Positions 1 through 12,135 of a stretch of 35,996 bases of DNA are shown one piece after another. A model generated the notes under the pieces. The model saw only the letters and a program-made list of their open reading frames with translations. It was not told where the DNA came from and did no database searches. Both the position numbers and the translations under genes were made by a program. Origin of the DNA: Bigelowiella natans CCMP2755 (taxonomy: Eukaryota; Cercozoa; Chlorarachniophyceae); contig ADNK01000198.1 of the NCBI GenBank assembly GCA_000320545.1, forward strand, positions 1-35,996, written 5' to 3'. Position 1 is the first letter of the stretch, and each line of letters opens with the position of its first letter.

Positions 1-945
1 CTCTTTTCGGAGGGACTGATGATCATCGGAACGACCATCTTTGAGCATTTGTTCTCCATAATCTTAGTGATAGTTGTTGAAATAGTACCATTACCTTTAG
101 TGATAATTGTGTGAAATAGTACTACTACTACTAGTAGTAGTAGTGGCAGTAGTAGTAGCCGTGGTGGTAATAGTTACAGTCAGCATTTTACCAACGCAAC
201 ACCACAAACCACACTAATAAGAAGAAGCACGTACAACATGCTTCTGCTTCTCTCTCAATGTTTGATTGGGGAACCGTTGCGTGTGGTGAGTAGTTATCTT
301 GATAGTGTTTGCTTGGTGAATGCCTGTTACGTGTCGTGACAATTCTTACAAAGCACTCTAATCTAGTTTTCTGAACATTCTACCATTTATGCATAATTTT
401 CTCTTCATTGGATTTGCTAACACGTTTATTTTTAGTACTACCCTCTGGATATAATCCGCAGCGTTGATTGCTGTTTTAAGCTCAGGCTCGAACTATAAAT
501 GAATGCATCATAGTGGGGAGAGAGGGAAAGAAGGAAGCAGGGAGGACATGAACTATAAATAAATACATCATGGGCCTAGGGACACAGAAGAGAGAAGAAG
601 AAGAAGAAGAAGAAGAAGAAGAAGAAGAAGAGAGCCATAGAAGTAAACTTTAAGAATAAAAGTCCAACAAAACAATATCAAGTATTTGTATTTCAAAAAT
701 AAAGTTACAACAAAACAATACTCAAGTAGTTGCATGCCATCATCATCATCATCTGGATAATCTCATTAAACAACCTGTAACTCTCCCGGAAGATAGGGCA
801 GGCAGAAGGGCTTATCTTTGACGAAGTTGAAGAGAAAGCAATTCACCTATTTCATTCGATAGATAGTACGAGATTCACTATTTTATGTTAGAGATCACAA
901 CATAGAGAAATTTAAAAAGTACAGCTATATTTGTGAGAGAGAAAG

Positions 946-988
<43 letters not shown>

Positions 989-1486
989 AGGGAGGGGGAA
1001 GTTCCGTTACCTTCAGCGAGAAGGGCATCTTCCCATCAAAATCACCAGGTTTTCCCGGTGGTAACAATGTGCCACGCCATAGCTCCACAGCCCTCTTTCT
1101 CAGCGTCGTTTTCTTTGGTTTGGGTAGGGTGCTGCTGGAGGAGTTGTGCTTTTCCTCCTCCTCCTCCCTCCTCCTCCTCAAGCTGATCATTATCAGATTC
1201 CTCATGGCGATGAAGAGAACACTTTTTCTCCATTCTCCTCTCTTCTAGATCAGAAAGGAAATATTTGCCCAACCACCACTCCATTCTCTTCACCCTGCTC
1301 TTTTGTTGGGCAGGGCGACTTATCATCTTCTGCATCCCTTACAACAGCAGCAGGTGATTCCTCCTGCCTTTTAACACTCCTTCTAGTCTCATCATCCTCT
1401 TTATCGTTATCAAATGCACCATCATCCGATGATTCTGATGATGGCACAGATGGCGTCTTCTCTACACCCTCTTCTTGCTCATCCAT
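1..1486 (-). CDS. Unrecognised gene, 5' part, running off the left edge
   Basis: I do not recognise this protein. Three exons join in phase on the minus strand: 1486-1294 (start ATG, ends phase 1), 1237-1011 (phase 1 to 0) and 846-775 (phase 0 to 0). Exon 1 is acidic and serine-rich and starts MDEQEEGVEKTPSVP. Exon 2 has a Glu/Arg low-complexity stretch and then an ordered-looking segment, RAVELWRGTLLPPGKPGDFD. Exon 3 continues with FNFVKDKPFCLPYLPGELQ. The 1238-1293 intron is only 56 bases, and an alternative acceptor a few bases upstream would give another frame that soon stops, so this junction is the weakest. Bases 1-60 read on the minus strand could hold a further exon (EQMLKDGRSDDHQSLRKE), but I could not fix its phase. 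The gene is divergent from the methionyl-tRNA synthetase. Confidence 0.5.
592..633. repeat. (GAA)n microsatellite
   Basis: An uninterrupted AAG/GAA run of about 40 bases lies downstream of exon 3 of the leftmost gene. On that gene's strand it is a (CTT)n pyrimidine tract, the kind seen before 3' splice sites elsewhere in the window. Confidence 0.9.
949..982. repeat. (AG)n tract followed by a G-rich run
   Basis: The AG dinucleotide repeat merges into a G-rich run at about 983-1000. It sits in the intron between exons 2 and 3 of the leftmost gene. Confidence 0.9.
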
Positions 1487-1737
1487 GTTTTTGACTGATG
1501 ATTTTAGGTGTCGCTTTCACCGACTCGATTGTTCGCAAAGCTTTACTTGTCCTTTCTAGACTAGATCTAACAGAGTGAATGAAGATCCACCATGATGTAA
1601 TGATGTGATGTGCAATAACTCGTAAGGAGAGTGCGAGCTTCTTCTTCTTCTTCTTCTTCTTGACTTAACTTACTTACTAGGATATTTTCATAGATGTAGA
1701 TCTACCAACTTAATCTAATAACATTAATCGGACAATG

Positions 1738-1772
<35 letters not shown>

Positions 1773-2108
1773 AGTGTGCCACGAGTACTCTTCGTCGTTC
1801 TTCGTTAGTATTTCCTGCTGCTGCTGATGAACCCTACGAGTAGATCTACGTAGGTTCCTAATAAGTTATTCTAGTCGCATCCTTCACTTCCCAGGGGTCT
1901 GCAGTACATGTACGACGATTATCGAGTAGATCTAGTTTCATACGGTAGATCTACGACAATCATCGAGTAGTTAGTTAGTTAGTTAGTTAGTTATTCTTTT
2001 CGCGCCCTTGACTTCCCTAGTTTCATACAGTACGACAATCATCGAGTAGTTTCCTACGACAACAATGACAACGAACGATGACAACACCAACAACACCAAC
2101 AACACCAC

Positions 2109-2163
<55 letters not shown>

Positions 2164-2636
2164 ACAACAACACGCAACGATTATAACAACAAGGTCAACG
2201 ACACGTCGTTTAATTTGATCATCGCAAAACTAACTATTATATTGAAATTACATGTAGTTTTGACATTGCGACAAGGTCATTTCTTGTTTAAATTATTAAA
2301 TCTCGCTTCATCTTTCCGTAGTCATAATCTACCCCACCACCACAAACCTGGAAGGCAACATTTGACCTCGAATGAGGTTCGGCAGGAATACGACTGGCCT
2401 CTTGCTGGTATGTGGAAAGAAAAAGGACTTCTGTGAAGACTGGGGGTGTAGAAGAAATATCCCCTGAAAGAAAAAAAAAGAAGAAATACATTAATAATAC
2501 CTGGAGCTGGCACATTAACACCCGCGTGCATCATCATTGATTGATCTTTATTTAAAAAATACAGTTTCAACGTACATGTTTTATTGCGTAATAGACCTGT
2601 TGTTTCACCATCGTCGCTCTCCTCTTTTTCTCCATC
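1487..2636. promoter_or_regulatory. Divergent intergenic region between the leftmost gene and MetRS
   Basis: No gene is visible here. The stretch holds (CTT)n at about 1640-1663, (CAA)n at 1736-1771, a GTTA/TTAG run at 1969-1993, and CAA/CAC repeats at 2083-2172 whose translations give poly-Thr and poly-Val frames. Bases 1866-1930 and 1990-2050 are imperfect copies of one unit: both contain a GTTATTCT start, a CTTCCC block and a CATCGAGTAG or TATCGAGTAG end. As the gap between two divergent starts it should contain both promoters, but I see no TATA-like element that I would defend. Confidence 0.5.
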
Positions 2637-2947
2637 ATGGCAACATCCTCTGCATGGCTTCGTAGCACTGCAGCAGCATCGTCAAGGTGAACATCGAGTC
2701 GAAGAAGAAGAAAAAAAGAAGAAGAAGAAAAAGAAGAGGAAGATTAAAATTAAGATTGCTATTAATTTGTGTTGAATGGAATTCTGAATTATAATTTACT
2801 ACATTAGTGGATAACAAATTTCTACTACTACTACTACTACTATTACCACACTACTACCACTACGACTTATCAGGCACAGCAGCAGCAGCAGCAGCAGGCT
2901 TGCAATCTCAAGGACAAGTAGGCCTTTGGCAAGTAGTAGTAGTAGTC

Positions 2948-2992
<45 letters not shown>

Positions 2993-3289
2993 ACAATAAT
3001 AGTAGTATCCATTGCCAGGCACAGAAGTGTGTCACCTGTCTGTCGTGTATGTATGTATGTGTGCATGTAACTTAAATCGATATGTATTATTTGTGTGTGG
3101 TTATGGTCGATACTTTGGGGAATTGAATAGATTTAATGAATATTTATAGGTTCACGGATAACAGCCAGAATGTTCAACAACAAAAATTATAAAAAGTGGG
3201 TGACACCACGGTCAGCAGCATCGACACGGTGCTACTCTTCGGAGACCAAAACCGATGGCGGGAACAACAATAAGTTCTACATTACTACG
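2637..3289 (+). other. Split organelle-targeting presequence of MetRS (exons 1-3)
   Basis: Three small exons, phases 2, 1 and 0, encode roughly 69 residues before the conserved KFYITT. They are rich in Arg, Ser, Ala and Thr and almost free of acidic residues until SSETKTD. The second exon encodes only LAISRTSRPLA. The composition fits a mitochondrial presequence; dual or plastid targeting cannot be excluded from sequence alone. Confidence 0.75.
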
Positions 3290-3575
3290 GTGAGGAATAA
3301 TGATATATCATGCGTCATTAATTTCTTCGTCACGATCACTGGTTAAAAGTAAAGCCTTTAACAAAAAGTAGGCATGCAGCAGGAATTTTTGCGAACAACC
3401 AGTTCTTTCTAATTTTCCCCTTCTTCATTAATCATTATTACCCTCAAATGCAAAATATGGAGGCGGTGGGGGAGGGAAGACTACTGGGATACCAAAATTT
3501 CACTTTTCTTGTTTTTTATTTATCATTCGTTCCCGTTTTGTCATCATCATCATCATCATCATTATCTATCACACA

Positions 3576-3629
<54 letters not shown>

Positions 3630-4162
3630 ACAAACTTGTGCAACTTATACTCTACCCACAACTATTACTACTATTACTACTATTACTACTACTACTACTA
3701 CTAACTGGGAAACGGACGACATAGAATGATGATGATATACATGATTCTCCTTCTTCTTCTTCTTCTTCTCCAATGATATTATTGCACCAACATTACTCAT
3801 GTGGATTATGATGATGGTAGAGTACTTTGTAAGTGTAAGTGTGTAAGTGTTACCGTCTATCCTCTAATCAGTCTTTCTTCTTCCCAACTCCTTTGTATCA
3901 TCATCATCATCATCATCTTAGTGTTCACATGACATATTTATCCGGACAACTGAAGAAAGGTACAGAACAACATCACTCAAACAATCATGATCATCATCAT
4001 GATCATGATAATAGGCATAAAGAGGCTGCCACTGCTCTGTGGAAAATGTTGGAAGAAAAGGGGCAGATATATCTTGGATACTATGAAGGTTGGTAGTAGT
4101 AGTATACTTCAAGAAGAACAAGTACTACTGCTATATTTTTATTATTGTTTTTGTTTTTTATA

Positions 4163-4196
<34 letters not shown>

Positions 4197-5022
4197 TTAC
4201 TACTACCCAAAAAAATGGTAGTTAAAAGCAGCCAAAAGTTGGTGATACAATGTGAATATATGAACAAGAATAAACAAAAAAAATTGTTGCGTCGTTGTGT
4301 GTGTGATGTATTTTGTCAATGAATCAAAATAGGGTGGTATTCTGTGCGGGACGAAACATACTACAAAGAGAGTGAGTTGGTGGATGGAAAGGTAGTACTA
4401 GCAGTTGTAGGATCAGAAGTACTACTACTACTGATAGAGGAGGAGGAGGAGGAGTGCTTATACAATATAGTATTAGTATTAGTAGTAGGAGCAGCGGGTT
4501 GGTAGATAGATGATGATGATGGAGAGAGGTAGTAGTAGTAGTAGTAGTACATACAGCTGTGTTAGTTGTAGTAGTTTGTGATCGAAACTACTATGGAGGA
4601 GGAGGAGGAGGAGGAGGAGGAGGAGGGCATTATTCTCCATTGTGTATATGCATCATACTATTCATTCGGCGGTATTACTACTGCTGCTGCTGTCTACTTC
4701 TAATGCTACTAGTAGTACTAGTACTATATATTACTCGACTACCTCTACCACCTGTAACTCTGCTGCTGCAAATTCTCATGTAGTAACAACAAAAGGTTAT
4801 TCTTAGTAGTTTTTGATTGTGATCATCATCGTAGGCACCGACAGGAGCGGAAGTTGAGTGGGTGGTGAAGGAACCCTCTTATTTCTTCAAGGTGATTCAT
4901 TGAAGATTGATGATTTTAATGATTGATGATGATAGATGATAGATGATGATGCTGTGTGTATCATGAGGAGGATTCTCATAATGGTAGATAGATATATTGT
5001 TATGTGTGTGCTTCCGTGTGTT

Positions 5023-5058
<36 letters not shown>

Positions 5059-5349
5059 TCCGTGTGTTTATGTGTGTGTGTGTTATCAAAGCATTACTAC
5101 TATTATTAATCCAGTGATTTTTGAGTATTCTCTCGTTTGTTTGGTTATTTTTGTTCTTTTTGTTCTTCTTCTTCTTCTTCTTCTTCTTCTTCTTCTTCTT
5201 CTTTTTTATTATGTACAATCAGCTTTCCGAATGGCAGCAACCATTGCTCGACTTTTATGAAAGAAATCCTGGTAGGATATATCATTTAATACAATATATT
5301 ATAATAAAAAATACACTGATACGAGACGAGGAGAGGGAGGGAAAATATA

Positions 5350-5390
<41 letters not shown>

Positions 5391-6541
5391 GACATGGCAA
5401 TAAACACTGATTGGAAGGAAATAAAAAGAATCCAACTTTAAATGCTGGTCTACTGCAACAACAACAACTACAACAAGTACTAGTACTTCACTACTACTCA
5501 AAGGAGCAGCTAAATATATCAGTGTGAATATAAATAAATATAGAAATCCTACATGATCAGATTTCCTTCAGCCTGCGAACAGAAAAGCAGAAGTTGTTAA
5601 CTTCGTGTCTGGCGGTCTCCAAGACTTGTCAATCAGGTAGTATCATCCATGATATCTCTCTTGATCTCTCTTGATCTACCATCTATCATCTATCATCTAT
5701 CATCTATCTCCATCTATCATCATCATCCTCACTACTACTTTTCACAGTCGTACGACATTTGATTGGGGTGTACCTGTTCCTGGTGATGAAGAAAAAAGAC
5801 ACGTGATGTAAGTTTAGAGGAAGTAGGATCATTTGTCTTTGTCTTCTCCTCCTCCTCCTCCTCCTCCTACTACTACTACTTCTACTACTACTACTACTGC
5901 TACTTCTCCTATTATCCAGTCAATAGTCACACATAACGATGCTGTTATCACCACCACCACCACCATCATCATCATCAACATCATCATCATCATCATCACT
6001 AGGTACGTATGGATAGATGCATTGACGAACTATCTCACGGCAACCGGATTCCCCTGGAATGATGATGATGATGATGATAGCAGTAAATTCTGGCCTCCTT
6101 CTATGCATGTCATGGGTTAGTGTTGCTACAAACAAACAAACAAACGAGAGCTTAATACAAATATTATTAACATTGTTACTGATCTAATTGGTCATTGCTG
6201 CTGCTTGCTTGCTTGGGAGAATGATGATGATAAATTATCATTAGGGTTGGTTGGTTGCTCATCCATAATTTGATATTCATATAGATCTCTTTCCTCCCCA
6301 TTTCATATGTAGTACCAACTATTATGAACGAGAATCATAACTAACCGTTAAGTTTACCAAAAAAGGCATTAATAATAATTAATAATAATGATTTATTGCA
6401 GGAAAAGACATCTTAAGGTTTCATGCTGTGTATTGGCCTGCATTGCTAATGGCAGCGGTACTACATAATAAAATAATATATATATATAAACAATTTGTTC
6501 TCACCAGAAAAAGCAGCAGCAGCAGCAGCAGCAGCAACGAC

Positions 6542-6576
<35 letters not shown>

Positions 6577-7002
6577 CCAAATAATGTATGTCCCCCCCCC
6601 ATGGAAGAAGTAATAATAATAATAATAATAAGAAGAAGAAGAAGAAGGAGAATATTATCAACACATGTATGATGATGATGGTGATGATATATGCAGGGCT
6701 TAGAGCCTCCAAAGAGCGTGTTTGCTCATGGGTGGTGGATGCGAGATGGTCAAAAGGTAGGTAGTGGGTAGGTAGGTAGGTAGGTAGGTAGGTAGGTGGG
6801 TATTATTATTCATGTAGCTAGGTACTACCTACTACCCGCTGCTGCTGTGTCTGCTGATTCTGACGTCATTGTGAAGAATGACGATGGACTCTTCTTCTTC
6901 TTCTTCTTCTTCTTTTTCAACTCACAACGACTCTTCTCCCTCCCCTCTACTTAGATGTCTAAGTCAATTGGAAATGTCATCGATCCTATGGACCTGCTTC
7001 AA

Positions 7003-7034
<32 letters not shown>

Positions 7035-7245
7035 TCTATATTTATTTATTTGTTTATTTATTCTGCTACTACATGATCAGAAAGAACGAATAGTACGTAT
7101 CACTGATATTATTTTATCATGTTTGAATTAATATTAATTATAATACAAGATAATGTTGTTGTGTTTGCTGTCTAAGGTACGGAGTTGATCAAACACGATA
7201 CTTCTTAGCATCTAGGTAGTAGTAGTAGTTGTAGTAGTAGTAGTG

Positions 7246-7308
<63 letters not shown>

Positions 7309-10064
7309 CGTGTGTGTGAAAGTAAATCTTTTAGAATAAGCCCAACAGTTTGTCATGTAGAAAAGTCAATGTAATAATGACATATTTCACAACATTTATA
7401 TTCAATATTATACAGTGTAAGTTTTGGTGATGATGGCGATTATAACGAAGAAGCGATGCTTACGGTAGTAACAACAACAACAATTATCTTTGTGTCAATC
7501 AACACGAGGAAAGCAGTGAAAGTACCTCCCCTTCTCCTCCATATCCTCCCCAATCCCTCTTCCTTCTTTGGTGTAGTTGTTAGATGCATCACTGTTATCA
7601 TCATCATCATCATCATCATCATCATAGCACTACAATTTCAGATGATGATGATGATGATGATGATCAACAGGCATGTAACGGGGTATTAGCAAATGGATTG
7701 GGGAATCTGGCGCAGAGGTAGGTAGTAGTAGTGCCTTAAGATAGATTACTTACGTGATCATATAACTACTACTACTACTACTACTAGCACTACTACTTCT
7801 ACTACTACTGGAATGGATTCACCCATAACAACCAGTCAATCAACCACATCTTATCGATTAAATAGAAAGCAGCAGCGAAGGAGGAAGAAGTGGAGAGTAC
7901 CACCACATAAATTTTATTATGATTATAATCATTATTATCATTATCATTCTCGTCTCGTAGCAGTGTTATTATTGATTGGTTGATCATTCGCAACTACTAC
8001 TTTCCCATGATCATCGTGATCATGATCTTTATCATTAGATCCCTTTCTCTCTGCTTCAAGAACTGTGAGAAGAGCTTACCTCAGAAGCCAGAGGACGACA
8101 AACTCACAGAAAAAGACCGAAAACTTCTCAAGGTATTGATGCTGCCCCCTGCCTGTATGTACCCCGCTAAGAACCGATGACGCACACACTAAGCACACAC
8201 ACACTAAGCACATCATCACATGTGCGTACAGAAATCAGTAATATTATTATTTCTACACTCTCTCTAGGATGCGGAGGAATTGTTTTCTGTTGTGGATAAA
8301 TCGGTTGCATCAAAACAGCTACATAACTACTGCAAGAACATCCATTTTTTCGTCAAGGTAGTTAAGGAGGCTACTACTACTAATGGAAAACAAATGTTAA
8401 AGACTAGTAGTAGTAGCAGTCAGTAGTCATAATAAGTAGTTGTAGTAAACATAAACGCCCTTTGAGCAATGAGAGGAGAAAAAGAGCACAGCAACAAGCA
8501 GAGGAAAATTGAAGGAGGAGGAGGAGGAGGAGGAGGAAGAAGAAGAGAGACCCAATCATTAAGAACAGCTATTCAGACAAATAAACACCAGTCACCATCC
8601 ATTCATTATAACGTGATGAGCTCTACCATCGGTTGTTGTTCACTTATTATGCACCACACTATTCATTACGGAATACAAGTGTGATGATGATGATCATGAT
8701 GATGATTTGTCGCTTTTCTTAAGGATGCAAATGTGTACATCGATGGAGAAGCACCTTGGTCTTTGAAGAAAACAGATCCGGTAGTAAGTAGCACACACAA
8801 CGTGGTGATTTGCTGCATCATCATCACATCATCATCATCATCATCATTATCATTATCATCGTCGTCGTCATCACCATATTATGCGAATATGTAGACGTGT
8901 GGGGTTGTTGAGTAGTGGCAGCAGATATTTGACGATTTTCTTGATTAATGAGCCAATCTATCTATCTCTCTATCTATCTATCTACCAATAGGATCGAATG
9001 AAAGTGGTATTATGGGTGGTCTTAGAGGTATTATTATTATTATTATTAATATCATCATTTCTGCCACAAAGAGAAGAAGTGAATTAGAAGAATAAGAGAA
9101 GAAGAGAATATCATGATGACGTGATCAACAGCAGGAGGAGGATGAGAAGGAGGAGGATGGATATTAATGAAGAGAAACAAAATATGCTAGAAAAATAAAA
9201 CTATTAATTAGTAGGAAACCCTTAACCCTATCTATTCAGCTTACGAAGAGAAAAATAACACCTGGAGAATGATTTACCTTTCGCTTCTTTTGTGTGCCTT
9301 TCTTTTCCTTCTTCTTCCTCACATTCATTCAATATTTTCCCTTGTTCTCGCTCATAAATTAAGTAAGTACTTCCTCAATGTGTTTGTCTCGTATTTTCCT
9401 ATGAAAATTAGTCCGTGAGGCGTGTGGCCATTATGCTACAGCCAGTGGTATGAATAAAGAGAATAAAAGGGGGGGGGGATGAACAACGGAGATTCCAACA
9501 AGTTACTACTCTGAAAATAGTAGTAACAAGTAGGGAAAAGAAAGAACAAAACTACTTACATTAGAAGGAGGACCGAGATACTACTTAGAAATAATGACGA
9601 GATCATTTATGTTAGCACCACATCTATATTGTAGGATAACAAATACTACTAACGTGCAAAAAAGCAGTACTTATCATATCATTGATATAATCGTCGCATA
9701 ATTTGTATATAGATGCCGACAGCAATGAAGTCACTTCTCGATCAACTCCGGATCGGGGAAAGTGATAGGACCTTTGCAAATCTCAAGGTAACAGTACAAT
9801 GCTGTTGTACTATAATTCGTCTAGTATGTTGCCCCTGACAGTCCTCGTAAATATGGTATATCATGATATGTGTGCGGCTGCTGTCACAAAAACTCACTCA
9901 CCCCTCCCCCTCTTTTGTTTCAGTTCTAATGTTTTCCCTTTGCTTCAAGTATTTAACGGTGGTGGTTTCTAATTCACTAGAGTTCGGAATTGCAAGCTGA
10001 AGATATAACAAAACCGGTTGCCGTGTTTCCTCGTGTTGAAGCAGAGACGAGTAGTACAGCATGA
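2637..10064 (+). CDS. Methionyl-tRNA synthetase, organellar (bacterial-type), multi-exon; HIGH segment not found
   Basis: The enzyme charges tRNA-Met with methionine using ATP. Phase-matched exons: 2637-2686, 2898-2932, 3150-3289, 3956-4088, 4333-4391, 4835-4891, 5223-5271, 5561-5636, 5748-5807, 6003-6115, 6402-6457, 6697-6756, 6955-7004, 7177-7215, 7416-7464, 7671-7717, 8039-8132, 8268-8357, 8724-8780, 8992-9027, 9412-9447, 9713-9787 and 9981-10064 (TGA). Together they give about 514 residues. The first three exons give a basic, Ser/Arg/Ala-rich presequence starting MATSSAWLRSTAAASSR, which suggests mitochondrial (or plastid) import, and then KFYITT, the start of the catalytic fold. Family blocks follow in order: YLGYYEG and WYSVRDE, APTGAEVEW, LSEWQQPLLDFYERNP, RTTFDWGVPVPGD, YVWIDALTNYLTATGFP, KDILRFHAVYWP, VFAHGWWMRDGQK, the MSKS signature (MSKSIGNVIDP), YGVDQTRYFL, ANGLGNLAQR, the anticodon-binding helices (APWSLKKTDP, AIMLQPV) and a C-terminal VAVFPRVE. 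About 90-100 residues between KFYITT and exon 3956-4088 are missing. Confidence 0.9.
2933..2992 (+). repeat. (GTA)n beginning at a MetRS splice donor
   Basis: About 20 GTA units start exactly at the 5' splice site of MetRS exon 2 (GCA A|GTAGTAGTAG), so the repeat supplies the donor dinucleotide. One unit is interrupted by TCG. Confidence 0.85.
3290..3955 (+). other. MetRS intron where the HIGH-encoding exon(s) would be expected
   Basis: This intron separates KFYITT from the exon that resumes at the RHKEAATALW helix. Family members carry the PxxYVNxxPHIGHxYT block, the GTDEHG motif and a helical segment here. I read all frames of both strands and found none of them. The stretch contains (ATC)n, a compound (CA)n(GA)n microsatellite at 3571-3626, (ACT)n at about 3663-3703 and (TTC)n at about 3750-3770. 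The flanking exons can be joined in phase 0 using the acceptor before 3956, but the product would lack half the ATP-binding site. Confidence 0.6.
3571..3626. repeat. Compound (CA)n(GA)n microsatellite
   Basis: About 11 CA units pass directly into about 17 GA units. The same CA-then-GA compound, in the same plus-strand order, recurs at 11742-11806 and 14345-14395. Confidence 0.95.
5023..5388. repeat. Microsatellites around MetRS exon 7: (GT)n, (TTC)n, (GA)n
   Basis: (GT)n lies at 5023-5055 and its flanks CTTCCGTGTGTTTATG occur twice (about 5010 and 5057), so a short segment has been tandemly copied. (TTC)n at 5166-5202 lies just before the exon 7 acceptor and serves as its pyrimidine tract. 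(GA)n lies at 5353-5388 in the next intron. Confidence 0.85.
7249..7318. repeat. (TA)n(TG)n microsatellite
   Basis: About 22 TA units pass into about a dozen TG units inside the MetRS intron after exon 7177-7215. That intron also begins with (GTA)n at its donor. Confidence 0.95.
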
Positions 10065-11300
10065 TGCAGTACTCGAAAGCACGCTTTGAGCTGATGGTTA
10101 TCTGGGTGGAGATATGGCTGGAATCATTGTGCCGCAGAATTGAAATGCACATCTAATACGCTTTGAAAGATGGACTGGCAACAAAAAAGTATCGCATCGT
10201 CATCGCATGGTCGTGTGTGTATGGATATACTGGTACGCGGCATTATTCATTGACTCATGTAAAGTCGCAGCTAAGTCCAAACACTGCTACAATGTACGAA
10301 TATACATCTAGACGAGTCTGCTGCTGTGTGATCAAACGGTTTCGATCATGCTTGCTCTGCTACGCGCCTCAACATAGCTCGCAACGCATGCTAGCATGTG
10401 TACCTTGCGCGCTATTTGTACTAGCTAGCTAGCTAGCTAGTGTTGTGTATTACAGGCATTGTATGTGTAAAACTAGATAACCTTGCGGCTTGCAATGCAG
10501 TACTAGAGTAGTCATGCGATGCATGTCTTAGCTAGCGCTAGCTAGCTAGATGCTGTGACTAACGTGCTAGGCATGCTAGCATGGCCTGCATGCTATTTCT
10601 AGATTTGCATGGTCATTTCTACTACACATATGCAGCGCATGCACTCACTAAGCAAATGATGCACGTTCTAGCGTTGTGCAGGGACCTGTAGGTCCCTACA
10701 TGGGCATGCTGTCTTCGACATGTGTATCAACCACTTCACAATTGTTGGTACGACACATGCTTGTGTATGTCGTGGTTTGTTTAGTGCATGTGTGGATGTG
10801 AAGAGAGCATGTGTGCTTTTTTAGTGCACCTGGAGTGCATGTGTACATGTGTTATTCACATACGCGTACCCATGCAGGCACCTATGTAGGTCCCTATATG
10901 TAGTAGTTATTGAGATGCGTCTTCAGAGTGCGCATGCGCACTTAACATGCTGACGACAACATGTCTAGATTTGCACAAATATATATCATGCTGTCGCTGT
11001 GCCATATGATTGTCCACATGAACTAGTTATAGATGAAGCTAGATGTGGGTTTACCCATGAAGAAGTGATGAGGCAAATAGCGACGACTGCTAGACTGGCT
11101 ATAGCTGGGCAGGCTAGCAGGCTTCATACAGGGCGCACAGAGAGCTAACTTGGATGCGCTCTTGCATGCTGTGTTTAGCGTTTACTACTTTAGTGAGTCT
11201 AGATGTGCGTGATACATATATCTAGACTTTTGATGATGCGCACAATGGTTCGACTTCGTTTATGTATGTAATCGGCTTGCGTTCACACTACTTGTTCTGA
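10065..11300. other. Convergent 3'-3' spacer, microsatellite-poor, rich in short palindromes
   Basis: This stretch lies between the stop codons of MetRS (plus) and the NAP gene (minus). It has almost no microsatellites and looks unlike the rest of the window. CTAG, GCTAGC, GCATGC, TGCA, CATG and TCTAGA words are very frequent, for example in CTAGCTAGCTAGCTAGTG near 10425 and CATGCTAGCATGG near 10572. Frames of up to 89 codons exist (10163-10432) but show no splice logic or recognisable motif. It must contain both 3' ends. I see no transposon open frame or terminal repeat. Confidence 0.6.
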
Positions 11301-11740
11301 TCAATGTGATGTATGTACCGAAGCTTCTCTTATGTGGATATGCATATGTGCGACGACGTACAGTACTAATGAAGACATACGTCCATGTATTTGGGATGTA
11401 TTAATATGTGGTCGTAGCTGAAGAACAACTTTAATTTCATCATCATCATCATCATCATCATTATTTTTTGTGGGTAGTAGCAGTGGCAAGGTCAGCCTCT
11501 CGTATGTTTCTTGCATCTTTGTTATCAGCTCTGCATCAGGGGTTGCCAAGAATTTGTCGTACGCTCGCTTTTGCCGCTAGGGGGGGGGGGGAATGATTTC
11601 ATCAGAGAAGAGAAATAATAATAGTGGTTGTCATAAGAAGAATAAGAAGAAGAAGCAGCATACTGAAATCGGAGAAATTATACAGCACAAATCGAAAGCA
11701 CCGGCAACAGTTATAGTAATGTGCTCTTGGTTGAAGAAAC

Positions 11741-11810
<70 letters not shown>

Positions 11811-12101
11811 GGGGGGAGGGGGGGTGGGAAGGAATTTTCTCTCTGTCTTTGAGGAGATACATATTTCGTTCAATGCTGGTGGTGGTGTTATCCAAATTTA
11901 CGAGGGTGTGGATGATGTGATGTGGTGTGATGTGATGTGATGGATGCAGTCGTTTTGTTTATCGCTTTACATCATGTTTTATATTATGATTACCTCGATG
12001 TCCCTTCTCCTTCTCTTCTCTTCTTCTGTATAATCCACCTGTCGTCAATAGGAGAGCAAAGTACAAGATGAGAACTAGTCTTCTTCCACGTGAGAAGTAG
12101 C

Positions 12102-12135
<34 letters not shown>

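Noticed and set aside
2065-2436. Long frames of poly-Thr, poly-Val, poly-Ser, poly-His or poly-Leu throughout the window as genes
   Set aside because: They are translations of microsatellites, appear in several frames and on both strands at once, and have no flanking conserved sequence.
2933-2992. CRISPR-like or minisatellite array from regular repeats
   Set aside because: The regularity is that of simple trinucleotide repeats without spacers, in a eukaryotic intron.
10163-10432. Open frame of 89 codons in the first convergent spacer
   Set aside because: No ordered motif, no splice context, and a composition set by CTAG/CATG words; it looks like chance.
10065-11300. DNA transposon or retroelement in the convergent spacers
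   Set aside because: No transposase, reverse transcriptase or integrase motif, and no clear terminal inverted or long terminal repeats at the borders.
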